Shown here: positions 14,967-22,934 of the stretch, in pieces | How the letters are laid out: each line of letters begins with the position of its first letter | Position numbering within the stretch: position 1 is the first letter of the stretch | Source: Flavonifractor hominis | GTDB lineage: Bacteria > Bacillota > Clostridia > Oscillospirales > Oscillospiraceae | Length of the DNA: 64,000 nt | Assembly: GCF_040095835.1 (NCBI RefSeq) | Contig: NZ_JBBMFT010000001.1 | Location: 310,001 to 374,000 of the forward strand | Direction: 5' to 3' | Program-made: the position numbers and the translations under genes | Notes under the pieces: generated by a model | Told to the model about the DNA's origin: nothing | Seen by the model: the letters and a program-made list of their open reading frames with translations, nothing else | Databases searched by the model: none

Positions 14967-16655
14967 TTATGGTTGACGCACCTCGATTCCAGTATAATAA
15001 AAGCTAAGAATGTCCTGATATGTATACCCTTGCTGGGCCATGGAATAAGCACCCCATTGGCTCATGCCTACATTATGCCCCCAGCCGGAGCCAGTGATGG
15101 TGAAGCTGTCAGGTGAACTGCTGCCACCGGAAGCAGAGGAGGTCAAGGGGACCGTGTTTCCGTCACCAGTGATGACATAGACCTGACCATCAGACAGCGT
15201 GCTGGTACTTCCGGCTCCATCTATGGCCCAGGCGCCGTTAAGTGTACTTAGTGTACCGGTGCCGTCTACGGAATAGCTCCCGCCGCTGGAGTTCCCGCTC
15301 CCCCCGGACACCGTATAATGGATGGAGCGCAGCCCCAGAAACGTCCGGCAGGCGTCACCGGTTTTGCTCCAGCTCTTACCAGAAGAATCTGTAAAGGTAA
15401 TTTCAATGGCGTTTCCAGTTGGGCTGGTCTTGCTGACCCGGAAATCGACAATGCCGGAGTTAATGTAACCCTTGGAATTGAGCAAATCGGTGAGTTCCTG
15501 AGCGGTATAGGTTACGCTCCAGTTGTAATTGGAAATCTTATCTGCTACGGTTGCCTCATAAGGATCTGTTTTGCCGATCAGATAGGGGTACTCCTGTCCC
15601 CATACATTGACTGCACTCTCACTGGCTCCACCGTTATGAGAGGAATAGACCGCCTCTGTTGCCAAGGAGCCGTTGTACCAGAGGTATTGTCCGCGGGTCT
15701 CATCTACGGCTTGTTGGCTGGTTTCACTCATGGTGGCGATCCCGCTGTATGCCTGACAGTCCACTGTGTTGCAGATATCAAAGCCCTGACCGGTGTGCTT
15801 GCTGGCCAGAAGATTTCGGTAAGCATATGTGCGTGCGCAAACTGCCTGAGCTTTCAGAGCTTCCAGCGGCCAAGTGGGGCTCATTTCCTGGATGACGACA
15901 CCTTGTATATAATCTTCCAACGGAAGTACGTTGACTACGGTCAGGTTCCCGCCGCTGCGTCGATACTGAAATGCTCCGAAATAGGAGTAACCTCGAAAAT
16001 AGGTCTCAGTCTTGACAGAATCGTCCAATCCCGGCTTCACTGCAAGGTACTGTCCCGAGGTGCTGTCAAACTGAAACAGGATCGTGCTGGTACCGGTTTT
16101 GACTACCGATACGCCGGCGCCGGAGGCGGTGACCGCTGTAGCGTCCGTCAACCCCAGCGTGACCTGGGCTGCCTGAGCAGCAGTTGCATCCAGATAGTTA
16201 CCGACCCGGACGTAATAAACTCCGTCTACCCAGGCTGGAAAACCGCCTGCATACTGGGCGGCGGCAGCGGATGCCTGTGCAAAGTCGGAATAGGTCTGGG
16301 GCAGCTGCAGATGCCAGCACCCCACTGCAATATCCGAGGTAATGGTATCGTAATAGCCGGACCAGTTGTCTATCTTGCCGTACCAGACGTTCTGGGTCTT
16401 TACCATGGAGATGGCAGTCTCACTGGTATTTCCCAAAGTGACAAACTCCAGTGATTCATCAAAATAGCCGAAACGGTAGCCGCTGCCCACATCGTTAAGC
16501 AAATTAGCGCCTGGCAGTGCACTGCTTCCAAAAAACAGTCCGACCCGGATGGTTGGGTCTACCGTTACCGTGGCCGCAGAGGCGTGCGGTAAGGGCAGCA
16601 TGCACGCCACTGCCAGCACAAACGCTGCAAATTGCAGCCATTTTAAACGTTTCAT
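14967..16655 (-). CDS. spoIID: SpoIID/LytB-domain sporulation protein
   Basis: Secreted or membrane-tethered protein (562 residues) with an N-terminal signal peptide (residues 1-27, ending PHASA). A SPOR-like repeat follows near residues 115-170 (FAQASAAAAQYAGG, YYVRVGNY), then the SpoIID domain: EDYIQGVVIQEMS, WPLEALKAQAVCARTYA, EAVYSSHNGG, and at the end GWGHNVGMSQWGAYSMA. SpoIID lytic transglycosylases cut glycan strands denuded by SpoIIP during engulfment; SpoIID/LytB paralogues also act in vegetative cells. The protein is longer than Bacillus SpoIID because of the N-terminal region and a Ser/Gly-rich insert. Its stop overlaps the probable queA start. Confidence 0.85.
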   Translation of the reverse strand: MKRLKWLQFAAFVLAVACMLPLPHASAATVTVDPTIRVGLFFGSSALPGANLLNDVGSGYRFGYFDESLEFVTLGNTSETAISMVKTQNVWYGKIDNWSGYYDTITSDIAVGCWHLQLPQTYSDFAQASAAAAQYAGGFPAWVDGVYYVRVGNYLDATAAQAAQVTLGLTDATAVTASGAGVSVVKTGTSTILFQFDSTSGQYLAVKPGLDDSVKTETYFRGYSYFGAFQYRRSGGNLTVVNVLPLEDYIQGVVIQEMSPTWPLEALKAQAVCARTYAYRNLLASKHTGQGFDICNTVDCQAYSGIATMSETSQQAVDETRGQYLWYNGSLATEAVYSSHNGGASESAVNVWGQEYPYLIGKTDPYEATVADKISNYNWSVTYTAQELTDLLNSKGYINSGIVDFRVSKTSPTGNAIEITFTDSSGKSWSKTGDACRTFLGLRSIHYTVSGGSGNSSGGSYSVDGTGTLSTLNGAWAIDGAGSTSTLSDGQVYVITGDGNTVPLTSSASGGSSSPDSFTITGSGWGHNVGMSQWGAYSMAQQGYTYQDILSFYYTGIEVRQP

Positions 16656-16681
16656 TTGTATCTTTTCTCATCTCGCTTCCG

Positions 16682-16711
16682 TTGACACTGTGGCAGAATG
16701 TGTGGTAATAT
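16682..16711 (+). promoter_or_regulatory. Strong promoter upstream of asd-dapA-dapB
   Basis: Perfect -35 TTGACA (16682-16687), 18 bp spacer, -10 TAATAT (16706-16711) with TG at the extended position. This predicts a leader of about 170 nt before asd. Confidence 0.7.
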
Positions 16712-16777
16712 TTTTCAAGTTAAACTGTTAAATACCCACCAAGCGGGGCAATCCCCTATCTGTGACATTATAGTACA

Positions 16778-16812
16778 AAATCAGCCGGCCTGTAAACCGC
16801 TGATTTTCTTTT
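16778..16812 (+). terminator. Hairpin with T-tract inside the asd leader
   Basis: AAATCAGC (16778-16785) pairs with GCTGATTT (16799-16806) and is followed by TTCTTTTTCT. It lies between the strong promoter and asd, so it could act as an attenuator. A GGGG/CCCC mini-stem precedes it at 16744-16755. Confidence 0.4.
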
Positions 16813-16889
16813 TCTAGGTTCCTCAATTTGCCGGTCTGAGACAAGCCGGTGTTGGAATAGAATCTCATGAACGATGGAGGGCTTTGATT

Positions 16890-17975
16890 ATGGAAAAGTA
16901 TAGAGTTGGCGTCATCGGCGGTACCGGCATGGTGGGCCAGCGCTTCATCACCCTGCTGGAACATCACCCCTGGTTCCAGCTTGCCGCGATTGCAGCCAGC
17001 AGCCGTTCAGCGGGCAAGACGTATGAGCAGGCGGTGGGTTCTCGTTGGGCGATGAAGACCCCGATGCCTGAGCAGGCCCGCAATATGGTGGTTCTCAATG
17101 CTGAGAGCGATATTGAGACCATTGCCTCCCAGGTGGATTTCGTATTCTCTGCTGTGGATATGAAGAAAGAAGAAATCCAGGCCCTGGAAGAAGCGTACGC
17201 CAAACATGAATGCCCGGTGGTGTCCAACAACTCTGCCCACCGCTGGACCGCTGACGTGCCCATGGTGGTACCTGAAATCAACCCGGAGCATCTGGAGGTC
17301 ATTCCTGCCCAGCGCAAGCGCCTGGGGACCCAGCGGGGCTTTATCGCGGTGAAATCCAACTGCTCCCTGCAGAGCTATGTCCCTGCGCTGCATCCGCTGC
17401 TGCCCTTTGGTGTGGAACAGGTGCTGGTGTGTACCTATCAGGCGATCTCCGGGGCGGGCAAGACCTTTGAGACCTGGCCCGAGATGGTGGACAATGTCAT
17501 TCCCTACATCGGCGGTGAGGAGGAGAAGAGCGAGCGGGAGCCGCTGAAGCTCTGGGGCCGGGTGGAGAACGGTGTTATCGTCAATGCCGATGGGCCCGCT
17601 ATCACGGCCCAGTGCCTGCGTGTACCGGCTTCCGATGGGCATATGGCCGCTGTCTTTGTCCGCTTCCGGAACAAACCTTCTATGGAGGAGATCAAGTCTG
17701 TTTGGGCGGGCTTCCGTGGCCGTGCTCAGCAGCTGGAACTTCCCTCTGCTCCCAAGCAATTTCTGCATTATTTTGAAGAGCCTGATCGTCCTCAGACCCG
17801 GTTGGACCGGATGTGTGAGAACGGTATGGCGGTGTGCATTGGCCGCCTGCGCCCGGATACCCAGTATGATTACAAGTTTGTCTGCCTGTCCCACAACACC
17901 CTCCGCGGCGCAGCCGGCGGTGCGGTCCTTCTGGCTGAACTTCTGTGTGCGGAGGGTTACATCCAAAGGAGGTAA
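16890..17975 (+). CDS. asd: Aspartate-semialdehyde dehydrogenase (archaeal/fungal-type)
   Basis: Reduces aspartyl phosphate to aspartate semialdehyde, the branch point for lysine/diaminopimelate, threonine and methionine. The start is the ATG at 16890, 9 bp after GGAGG; the TTG two codons earlier lacks spacing. It gives 361 residues. The Rossmann motif GVIGGTGMVGQRF is at the N-terminus, the catalytic cysteine is in SNCSLQ (Cys158), and TYQAISGAGKTFETWP follows. Length and sequence fit the larger asd subtype found in archaea, fungi and some Firmicutes. It is the first gene of asd-dapA-dapB. Confidence 0.95.
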   Translation: MEKYRVGVIGGTGMVGQRFITLLEHHPWFQLAAIAASSRSAGKTYEQAVGSRWAMKTPMPEQARNMVVLNAESDIETIASQVDFVFSAVDMKKEEIQALEEAYAKHECPVVSNNSAHRWTADVPMVVPEINPEHLEVIPAQRKRLGTQRGFIAVKSNCSLQSYVPALHPLLPFGVEQVLVCTYQAISGAGKTFETWPEMVDNVIPYIGGEEEKSEREPLKLWGRVENGVIVNADGPAITAQCLRVPASDGHMAAVFVRFRNKPSMEEIKSVWAGFRGRAQQLELPSAPKQFLHYFEEPDRPQTRLDRMCENGMAVCIGRLRPDTQYDYKFVCLSHNTLRGAAGGAVLLAELLCAEGYIQRR

Positions 17976-17984
17976 TCCCACCTT

Positions 17985-18875
17985 ATGAGAGAGCCTGTAT
18001 TCACTGGAACTTGTACCGCCCTGGTGACTCCCTTCACTCCAGCTGGTGCTATTGATTACGAGCGGTTTGCCCGGCTCATTGAGACACAGTTGGAACAGGG
18101 CATCGATGCACTGTGTGTCTGTGGTACCACGGGAGAGAGCGCTACCCTGTCCACCCGGGAGCACATTGCTGCCGTTGCATTTTGTGTCCGGCAGACAGCA
18201 GGCCGTGCTGTGGTGATTGCCGGCGCGGGGAGCAACGATACTTCTGCGGCTCTGTACTTGTCCCAACATGCGCAGGATTCAGGAGCCGATGCGCTGCTGC
18301 TGGTCACGCCCTATTACAATAAGACGACTCAGGACGGATTGATCCGCCATTATACCTATATTGCCGAGCGGGTGCAGTTGCCCATCATCCTTTACAATGT
18401 TCCATCTCGGACCGGCGTGTCATTTACGGCGGAAACCTATCAGGTACTCTCTCAGATCCCGAATATCAACGGCGTCAAAGAGGCCAGCGGAAATTTTTCT
18501 CTACTCAACCATACACGTGTGCTCTGTGGAGAGGAGTTTTACATTTGGTCCGGTAATGACGACCAAGTGGTTCCTATGATGAGCTTGGGAGCCAAAGGTG
18601 TGATTTCGGTGGCATCCAATGTGATTCCAGAGATCATGATGCGTATGAGCCATCTGTGTCTGGAGGGGGATTTCCACACTGCGGCTGGCCTGGAATTAAA
18701 CTATCTGGATTTTATGGACGCTCTGTTTATTGAAGTCAATCCAATACCGGTCAAGGCGGCCATGCGGCTAATCGGATATGATGCCGGTTCGCTGCGTATG
18801 CCGTTGTGTGATATCTCCCCTGCTCACCTGGAAATCCTGCGTCAGTCCATGGTGCGCGCTGGACTGTTGAGCTGA
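17985..18875 (+). CDS. dapA: 4-hydroxy-tetrahydrodipicolinate synthase
   Basis: Condenses pyruvate with aspartate semialdehyde, the first committed step to diaminopimelate and dipicolinate. The 296-residue TIM barrel carries GTTGESATL, VTPYYNKTTQDG, YNVPSRTG with the catalytic tyrosine, and GVKEASGN with the Schiff-base lysine (Lys165). An AAGGAGG site straddles the end of asd, and 9 bp separate the two genes. Besides cell-wall precursors, the pathway feeds spore dipicolinic acid. Confidence 0.97.
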   Translation: MREPVFTGTCTALVTPFTPAGAIDYERFARLIETQLEQGIDALCVCGTTGESATLSTREHIAAVAFCVRQTAGRAVVIAGAGSNDTSAALYLSQHAQDSGADALLLVTPYYNKTTQDGLIRHYTYIAERVQLPIILYNVPSRTGVSFTAETYQVLSQIPNINGVKEASGNFSLLNHTRVLCGEEFYIWSGNDDQVVPMMSLGAKGVISVASNVIPEIMMRMSHLCLEGDFHTAAGLELNYLDFMDALFIEVNPIPVKAAMRLIGYDAGSLRMPLCDISPAHLEILRQSMVRAGLLS

Positions 18876-18876
18876 G

Positions 18877-19641
18877 ATGTTGCGCCTACTGCTTTCCGGC
18901 TGCAATGGCCGGATGGGAACCATAGTGGCACAATACTGTGCTTTGATGCCAGATGTGGAGATTGCCGCCGGTTGCGATTTGCTCGGTTCAGACAGCCGGG
19001 AATTCCCGGTGTTTCCTTCTCCAGCCGGTATCCGCTGTTCCATCGATGTGGCAGTGGACTTCTCCAGCCCGTCCGCATTGGATGGACTGCTATGGTTTTG
19101 CCAAGAGCGGAAAATCCCCCTGGTTCTGGCTACGACAGGCCACTCCGAGCGGCAATTGGCGGCCATGGAGCAGGCGGCTGATGTTATCCCGATCTTTCAT
19201 TCGGCCAATCTGTCGCTTGGAGCCAATCTGCTGGCTTGGCTGGTCCGACAAGCAACGGCGTGTTTGGGTGAGGAGTATGATGTAGAAATCATAGAGCGCC
19301 ATCACCGCTATAAAAAAGATGCCCCCAGCGGTACCGCGCTTTTGCTGGCCAAGGCCGCAAGCGCCGGATTGGCGGCTCCGCTGACCCCGGTTTGTCGTGG
19401 GAGTGGGCATGGAACGCCGAGAAGGCGCGAAGAGGTGGGCATAAGCTGTGTGCGTGGCGGCGGTATTACTGGGGACCACACTGTACTTCTGGCGGGGACC
19501 GACGAGGTCCTGGAGCTGAGCCACTCCGCCCTGAACCGGACCGCTTTTGCATCCGGTGCAATCAAAGCGGCCCGATTTTTGGCGGGAGTAACGCAACCGG
19601 GGCTCTACTGTATGGATGATTTGATCTGCAGGCCCCAATAA
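18877..19641 (+). CDS. dapB: 4-hydroxy-tetrahydrodipicolinate reductase
   Basis: NAD(P)H-dependent second step of the diaminopimelate branch. The 254-residue protein has the dinucleotide motif GCNGRMG, ATTGHSERQ in the middle and the catalytic/substrate motif ERHHRYKKDAPSGTALLLAK. The ATG begins one base after the dapA stop, so the pair is coupled. A bidirectional terminator follows, closing the asd-dapA-dapB operon. Confidence 0.96.
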   Translation: MLRLLLSGCNGRMGTIVAQYCALMPDVEIAAGCDLLGSDSREFPVFPSPAGIRCSIDVAVDFSSPSALDGLLWFCQERKIPLVLATTGHSERQLAAMEQAADVIPIFHSANLSLGANLLAWLVRQATACLGEEYDVEIIERHHRYKKDAPSGTALLLAKAASAGLAAPLTPVCRGSGHGTPRRREEVGISCVRGGGITGDHTVLLAGTDEVLELSHSALNRTAFASGAIKAARFLAGVTQPGLYCMDDLICRPQ

Positions 19642-19649
19642 CATGCAAC

Positions 19650-19686
19650 AAACCGCCATAAGCGCTAAGCGTGCTTATGGCGGTTT
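19650..19686. terminator. Bidirectional terminator between dapB and coaX
   Basis: 14 bp perfect stem (19650-19663 with 19673-19686) and a 9-nt loop, with T-rich sequence on the plus strand. It serves the convergent dapB and coaX. Confidence 0.88.
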
Positions 19687-19691
19687 ACTTT

Positions 19692-20471
19692 TTATCTATG
19701 GCGCATAGCCCTTTCATAGATGATGCGCAGGCCATCCAAGACCAATTGGGGGTCAATGATATCGACAAGGCTGGTATGCTCAGCCACCATACCGGCTAGA
19801 CCCCCGGTGGCAACCACTTTGACATCCGGAGCACCGAGTTCCGCTTTTGCCTGGCGGATTAAGTACTCAATGGCACCAATATATCCCAGAACAGCTCCGG
19901 CCTGGATTTGACTGGAGGCAGTCAATCCCAGTACGGTATGCGGTTTTACCAGTTCGACCCGAGGCAGCAGCGCCGTCTTTTGGAAGAGACCGTCAATGGA
20001 TACGCGGACTCCGGCGGTAATACAACCACCCTGGTATACCCCGTTCCGGTCCAACGCATCCAGTGTGGTGGCAGTGCCAAAATCCAGCACGATAAGAGGC
20101 GCACCATATTTCTCAATGGCTGCCACGTCTGCTGCAGCCCGGTCTGGGCCAAGGCGCTCCTCGGTTGCACAGTCAACATAGGGCAGGCCGGGGTCCAGAT
20201 CTTCATCCAAAATGAGTGGTATTTTACCAACATATTTGCGTATGGCATTGCCCAATGTATGCATCACCTGAGGAACTACTGAGCCGATGATCACATCTTC
20301 AATGCACTCCAAAGACAGGCCAAAGCGTTGAAAATATTGGCATAGCCACAACCCCAATTCATCTGAAGTGCGATTGGCATCCGTCATCAGACGAAAGCTC
20401 CCCTTCAACTGTGCCCCTTCAAACAGACCAAACTCCATATTGGTGTTTCCAACATCCACAGTAAGCAGCAT
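19692..20471 (-). CDS. coaX: Type III pantothenate kinase
   Basis: Phosphorylates pantothenate in the first step of coenzyme A synthesis. The 259-residue ASKHA-fold protein begins MLLTVDVGNTNMEFGLFEG (phosphate loop). It carries GPDRAAADVAA and LDFGTATTLDALD with the catalytic aspartate region, then GGCITAGVRVSIDGLF. The N-terminal Gly-Asn-Thr-Asn signature is diagnostic for type III. It is transcribed after the phosphodiesterase gene (14 bp gap). Confidence 0.95.
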   Translation of the reverse strand: MLLTVDVGNTNMEFGLFEGAQLKGSFRLMTDANRTSDELGLWLCQYFQRFGLSLECIEDVIIGSVVPQVMHTLGNAIRKYVGKIPLILDEDLDPGLPYVDCATEERLGPDRAAADVAAIEKYGAPLIVLDFGTATTLDALDRNGVYQGGCITAGVRVSIDGLFQKTALLPRVELVKPHTVLGLTASSQIQAGAVLGYIGAIEYLIRQAKAELGAPDVKVVATGGLAGMVAEHTSLVDIIDPQLVLDGLRIIYERAMRHR

Positions 20472-20485
20472 GCTGATCCCCCCTC

Positions 20486-20953
20486 TCAGATCTTGGACAG
20501 ATAGCAGACTGCTCCGCCTGCCTCTAGGATTAAGACCGCATAGGACGGCTGGGTTAAACTCCCCGCTGAGCCTGGATTAACGACCCACATTCCATTTTCA
20601 TATTCGCAAAATGCCTGGTGGGTATGCCCGAACAACAGCAGATCTGCACGAACCTCCCGAGCAGCCCGTACGGCCGCTCCTATACCCATTTTAACCTGGT
20701 AGATATGGCCATGGGTCATAAGAATTCTGCATCCATCCAGCTCCAGCACACGCTCCTCTGGCAGATCGGGCCGTCGTCCATCACAATTGCCTGGCACGCT
20801 CACCAACGGGATGTGAGGAAATTGGCTGGAAAGCGCATCGGCATCTTGCAGCAAATCACCCAAATGGAGGATTTGATCGGGCTGTTCCAGACGGACGGTA
20901 TCGGCCATATTGGCTACGTTTCCGTGGGAATCAGAAAAAAGAAGCACTTTCAA
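20486..20953 (-). CDS. YfcE/MJ0936-type metallophosphoesterase
   Basis: Small calcineurin-like phosphoesterase (155 residues), probably a phosphodiesterase of unknown substrate. Motifs in order: FSDSHGN, HLGDLLQDAD, VPGNCDG, THGH and FGHTHQA, the full dinuclear metal set. The start chosen is TTG at 20953, which gives the usual LKVLLFSDSHGN beginning behind AAGGTGA; an ATG at 20980 would add nine unlikely residues. In Firmicutes this family often accompanies xanthosine triphosphate pyrophosphatase, which is not seen here. Confidence 0.88.
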   Translation of the reverse strand: MKVLLFSDSHGNVANMADTVRLEQPDQILHLGDLLQDADALSSQFPHIPLVSVPGNCDGRRPDLPEERVLELDGCRILMTHGHIYQVKMGIGAAVRAAREVRADLLLFGHTHQAFCEYENGMWVVNPGSAGSLTQPSYAVLILEAGGAVCYLSKI

Positions 20954-21027
20954 GCAATCACCTTCCGGTATATGGTACATATAATGGATTGAACGTCCTT
21001 ATGAAACTGTGAGATGGAGCTGATTAT

Positions 21028-21318
21028 ATGACAAATCCCCAATCCAATCTGGACGAACTGATGAAGGATCCCAAAGCGGCTGGACTGCTGAAGAATAGGG
21101 CCCTGCTTCAGGACCTGATTCATTCCGACGATACTCAGAAACTGATGCAGATGCTCAGTCAGAACGCCGGAGATGGCTTAAAATCTGCTGCAGCTTCCGC
21201 CGCAAAGGGTGATACCGGTGCGTTGATGGGATTGGTCCGTCAGGTTATGCAGAGTAAAGAAGGAGCGCAACTGGTCCAGAAGATCCAGCAGGCAGTCCCG
21301 CAAACACAGAAAGACTGA
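21028..21318 (+). CDS. Small conserved hypothetical protein
   Basis: A 96-residue acidic, helical protein without signal peptide or membrane segment. It opens NPQSNLDELMKDPKAAGLL and contains QKLMQMLSQNAGDGLKSAA and GDTGALMGLVRQVM. The sequence pattern (short helices with Met, Leu and Gln) resembles the next gene, with which it is co-oriented (30 bp gap). It was not recognised. The three genes 21028-22093 look like one operon. Confidence 0.7.
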   Translation: MTNPQSNLDELMKDPKAAGLLKNRALLQDLIHSDDTQKLMQMLSQNAGDGLKSAAASAAKGDTGALMGLVRQVMQSKEGAQLVQKIQQAVPQTQKD

Positions 21319-21348
21319 CTGACTTTCCGGCAAAAGGAGGGGCGGCAC

Positions 21349-21807
21349 ATGGCCGATTTCGAGGAAAAACTCAACGCAATCCTCAACGATCCAGAGGCCA
21401 TGGGCCAGATCGCATCCATCGCTAAATCGCTGAGTGGCGAATCCAAGGGAGAATCCGAACCACAAACGGAGGATATCCAGTCTCAGAGGGAGACACCGCC
21501 GTTGGAAGATACAGACTGGTCTTCTCTGCTTGGACTTTTGGGCGGAAATGGGGAGGATAGCACTCCCCTGTCTGCTCTGGCAGGTTTGGATCCTCGTTTG
21601 CTCCAGGCGGGCATCCGCCTGTTTTCAGAATATTCTGCCGCAGATGATCGGAAGGTTGCCCTGCTTACAGCGCTGAAACCATTTGTAAAGCCTGAACGCT
21701 ATGCCAAAGTAGACAGAGCGGTACAGATCGCCAAGTTGGCCCGAGTAATCCGGGTAGCGTTTCAACTCTTCCAGGACAGCCGAGAGGAGGAAAAACGGGA
21801 TGTATAA
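21349..21807 (+). CDS. Conserved hypothetical protein
   Basis: 152 residues. The N-terminus MADFEEKLNAILNDPEAMGQI resembles the start of the preceding protein, suggesting an old relationship. A low-complexity acidic linker (residues 30-55) is followed by SSLLGLLGG and a helical C-terminal half (LLTALKPFVKPERYAKV, AVQIAKLARVIRVAF). The start is behind an AAAGGAGG site. It overlaps the next gene by 8 bp. Similar small clusters occur in clostridia, but I know no function. Confidence 0.7.
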   Translation: MADFEEKLNAILNDPEAMGQIASIAKSLSGESKGESEPQTEDIQSQRETPPLEDTDWSSLLGLLGGNGEDSTPLSALAGLDPRLLQAGIRLFSEYSAADDRKVALLTALKPFVKPERYAKVDRAVQIAKLARVIRVAFQLFQDSREEEKRDV

Positions 21808-22093
21808 TCGCTATATCCCTAATGGAGCATCCTATACCCGTATCCCGGAAGAAGATGGACCTTCTGCCCATGGCTCCGCCGAGTCACCAGGTCCAGCACC
21901 GCGACAGACGGAAGAACCAGTTCGAGCGCATACTTCCGCAGCCCTCGCTAAACTGTTGGATCACCTAAAATTGACTGGGCTGGATACCGGAGATATACTG
22001 CTGCTGCTTATTCTGCTTTTTCTGTTTCTGGAAGGTGATGATCTGGAGATTGTGATTACTTTGGGACTTCTGCTTTTGCTGGGATTGGAGTAA
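21800..22093 (+). CDS. Small hypothetical membrane protein
   Basis: 97 residues. A polar N-terminal half (YIPNGASYTRIPEEDG, Pro-rich) is followed by an almost continuous hydrophobic stretch from about residue 65, interrupted only by EGDDLE. It reads as a tail-anchored or hairpin membrane protein with a mostly leucine anchor. The gene overlaps the preceding one and ends at a strong terminator, so it closes this three-gene operon. No family was recognised. Confidence 0.65.
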   Translation: MYNRYIPNGASYTRIPEEDGPSAHGSAESPGPAPRQTEEPVRAHTSAALAKLLDHLKLTGLDTGDILLLLILLFLFLEGDDLEIVITLGLLLLLGLE

Positions 22094-22120
22094 CGGGCGG
22101 CCGAATGGCCGCCCGTTTTT
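22093..22120. terminator. Terminator of the 21028-22093 operon
   Basis: ACGGGCGGCC (22093-22102) with GGCCGCCCGT (22107-22116) around GAAT, followed by TTTTTATTT. It may also serve the convergent gene on the minus strand. Confidence 0.9.
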
Positions 22121-22122
22121 AT

Positions 22123-22887
22123 TTAGCTATTGACCGTATGCAGGATAGTGCCGTCTGGTAGAGCAAAGGTTGTGTCCGCCGGAACCGGCTGCTCGACGGT
22201 ATAAGCACTCATACGATAGACCAACGCACCTTCCTGTTCGGTCTCTGCACAGACCAGCAGACCGCTGTCTATCGATACCCAGTAGCGTTCCACATACATC
22301 TCATCCTCTGTTGTAGTCTCTACGTAGATACAACTGAGGCCGCCTTTTTCTTCATAACTGGCAGCGGAGATAGATTTCTGTTCCAGCGCCAGAACGGTCT
22401 CATAAGTTGGAATACGCTGCCCTTCCAGATCGGCAGAATATTCATCTGCCGGAGCAGTGAGCGCAGAACGGTCATTTCCGTACCAAAACCAGACCTGTTC
22501 TTCCCCGACGATAGAGTTACGTACGGTTCCGCCGGGCCATGTTACTTCGGTCCTGGTCCAACCAGCATCTACCCAGACTTTGGCTACAGTGGTACCACTT
22601 TCTCCTTCTCCCCAGAAGTCCTCCACGGTGACCTCGCGGTAATAGCTCTCGGGGCGGGACAGTGTAGCAATCACATTCTGAACTGTTTGCGGTGTGACAT
22701 CCACCTGCACCAATCCATCTTCTGGGCCACCGGTGCTTAATTCTAAGCCGGAAGAAGGTGCGGGTTCCGGCAAAATGATGGATGCCGTATCCGGCGCAAA
22801 GATTCCAAAACCAAAGCTGGAGATCATTGCCACAGCAATGACGATGGCAATCAGCACCACCAGGATATTACGGTTTTTCCGTTCCAA
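22123..22887 (-). CDS. Membrane-anchored LolA-like protein of unknown function
   Basis: 254 residues. One N-terminal transmembrane segment (about residues 8-30) is followed by an extracytoplasmic domain. Alternating beta-type sequence (VAKVWVDAGWTRTEVTWPGG, EEQVWFWYGNDRSALTAP, LVYRMSAYTVEQPVPADTTF) suggests a LolA/LppX-like half-barrel of the sort found in Gram-positive lipocarrier or sigma-regulator (RseB/BofC) proteins. It is transcribed downstream of wecB with a 47 bp gap. The fold call is an impression from strand pattern only. Confidence 0.55.
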   Translation of the reverse strand: MERKNRNILVVLIAIVIAVAMISSFGFGIFAPDTASIILPEPAPSSGLELSTGGPEDGLVQVDVTPQTVQNVIATLSRPESYYREVTVEDFWGEGESGTTVAKVWVDAGWTRTEVTWPGGTVRNSIVGEEQVWFWYGNDRSALTAPADEYSADLEGQRIPTYETVLALEQKSISAASYEEKGGLSCIYVETTTEDEMYVERYWVSIDSGLLVCAETEQEGALVYRMSAYTVEQPVPADTTFALPDGTILHTVNS

Positions 22888-22934
22888 CCCTGAGTCTCCC
22901 CCTTTCCTGGTGTGCCGGTTCGGTCAAAATCGCC

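Noticed and set aside
15318..16454. 378-codon plus-strand frame within spoIID
   Set aside because: Shadow frame; spoIID motifs are clear on the minus strand.
16718..16889. Lysine riboswitch before asd
   Set aside because: Length would allow it, but I cannot find the conserved core elements, so it is not annotated as such.
17007..18269. Long minus-strand frame across asd and dapA
   Set aside because: Spans two well-defined genes on the other strand and carries no domain signature.
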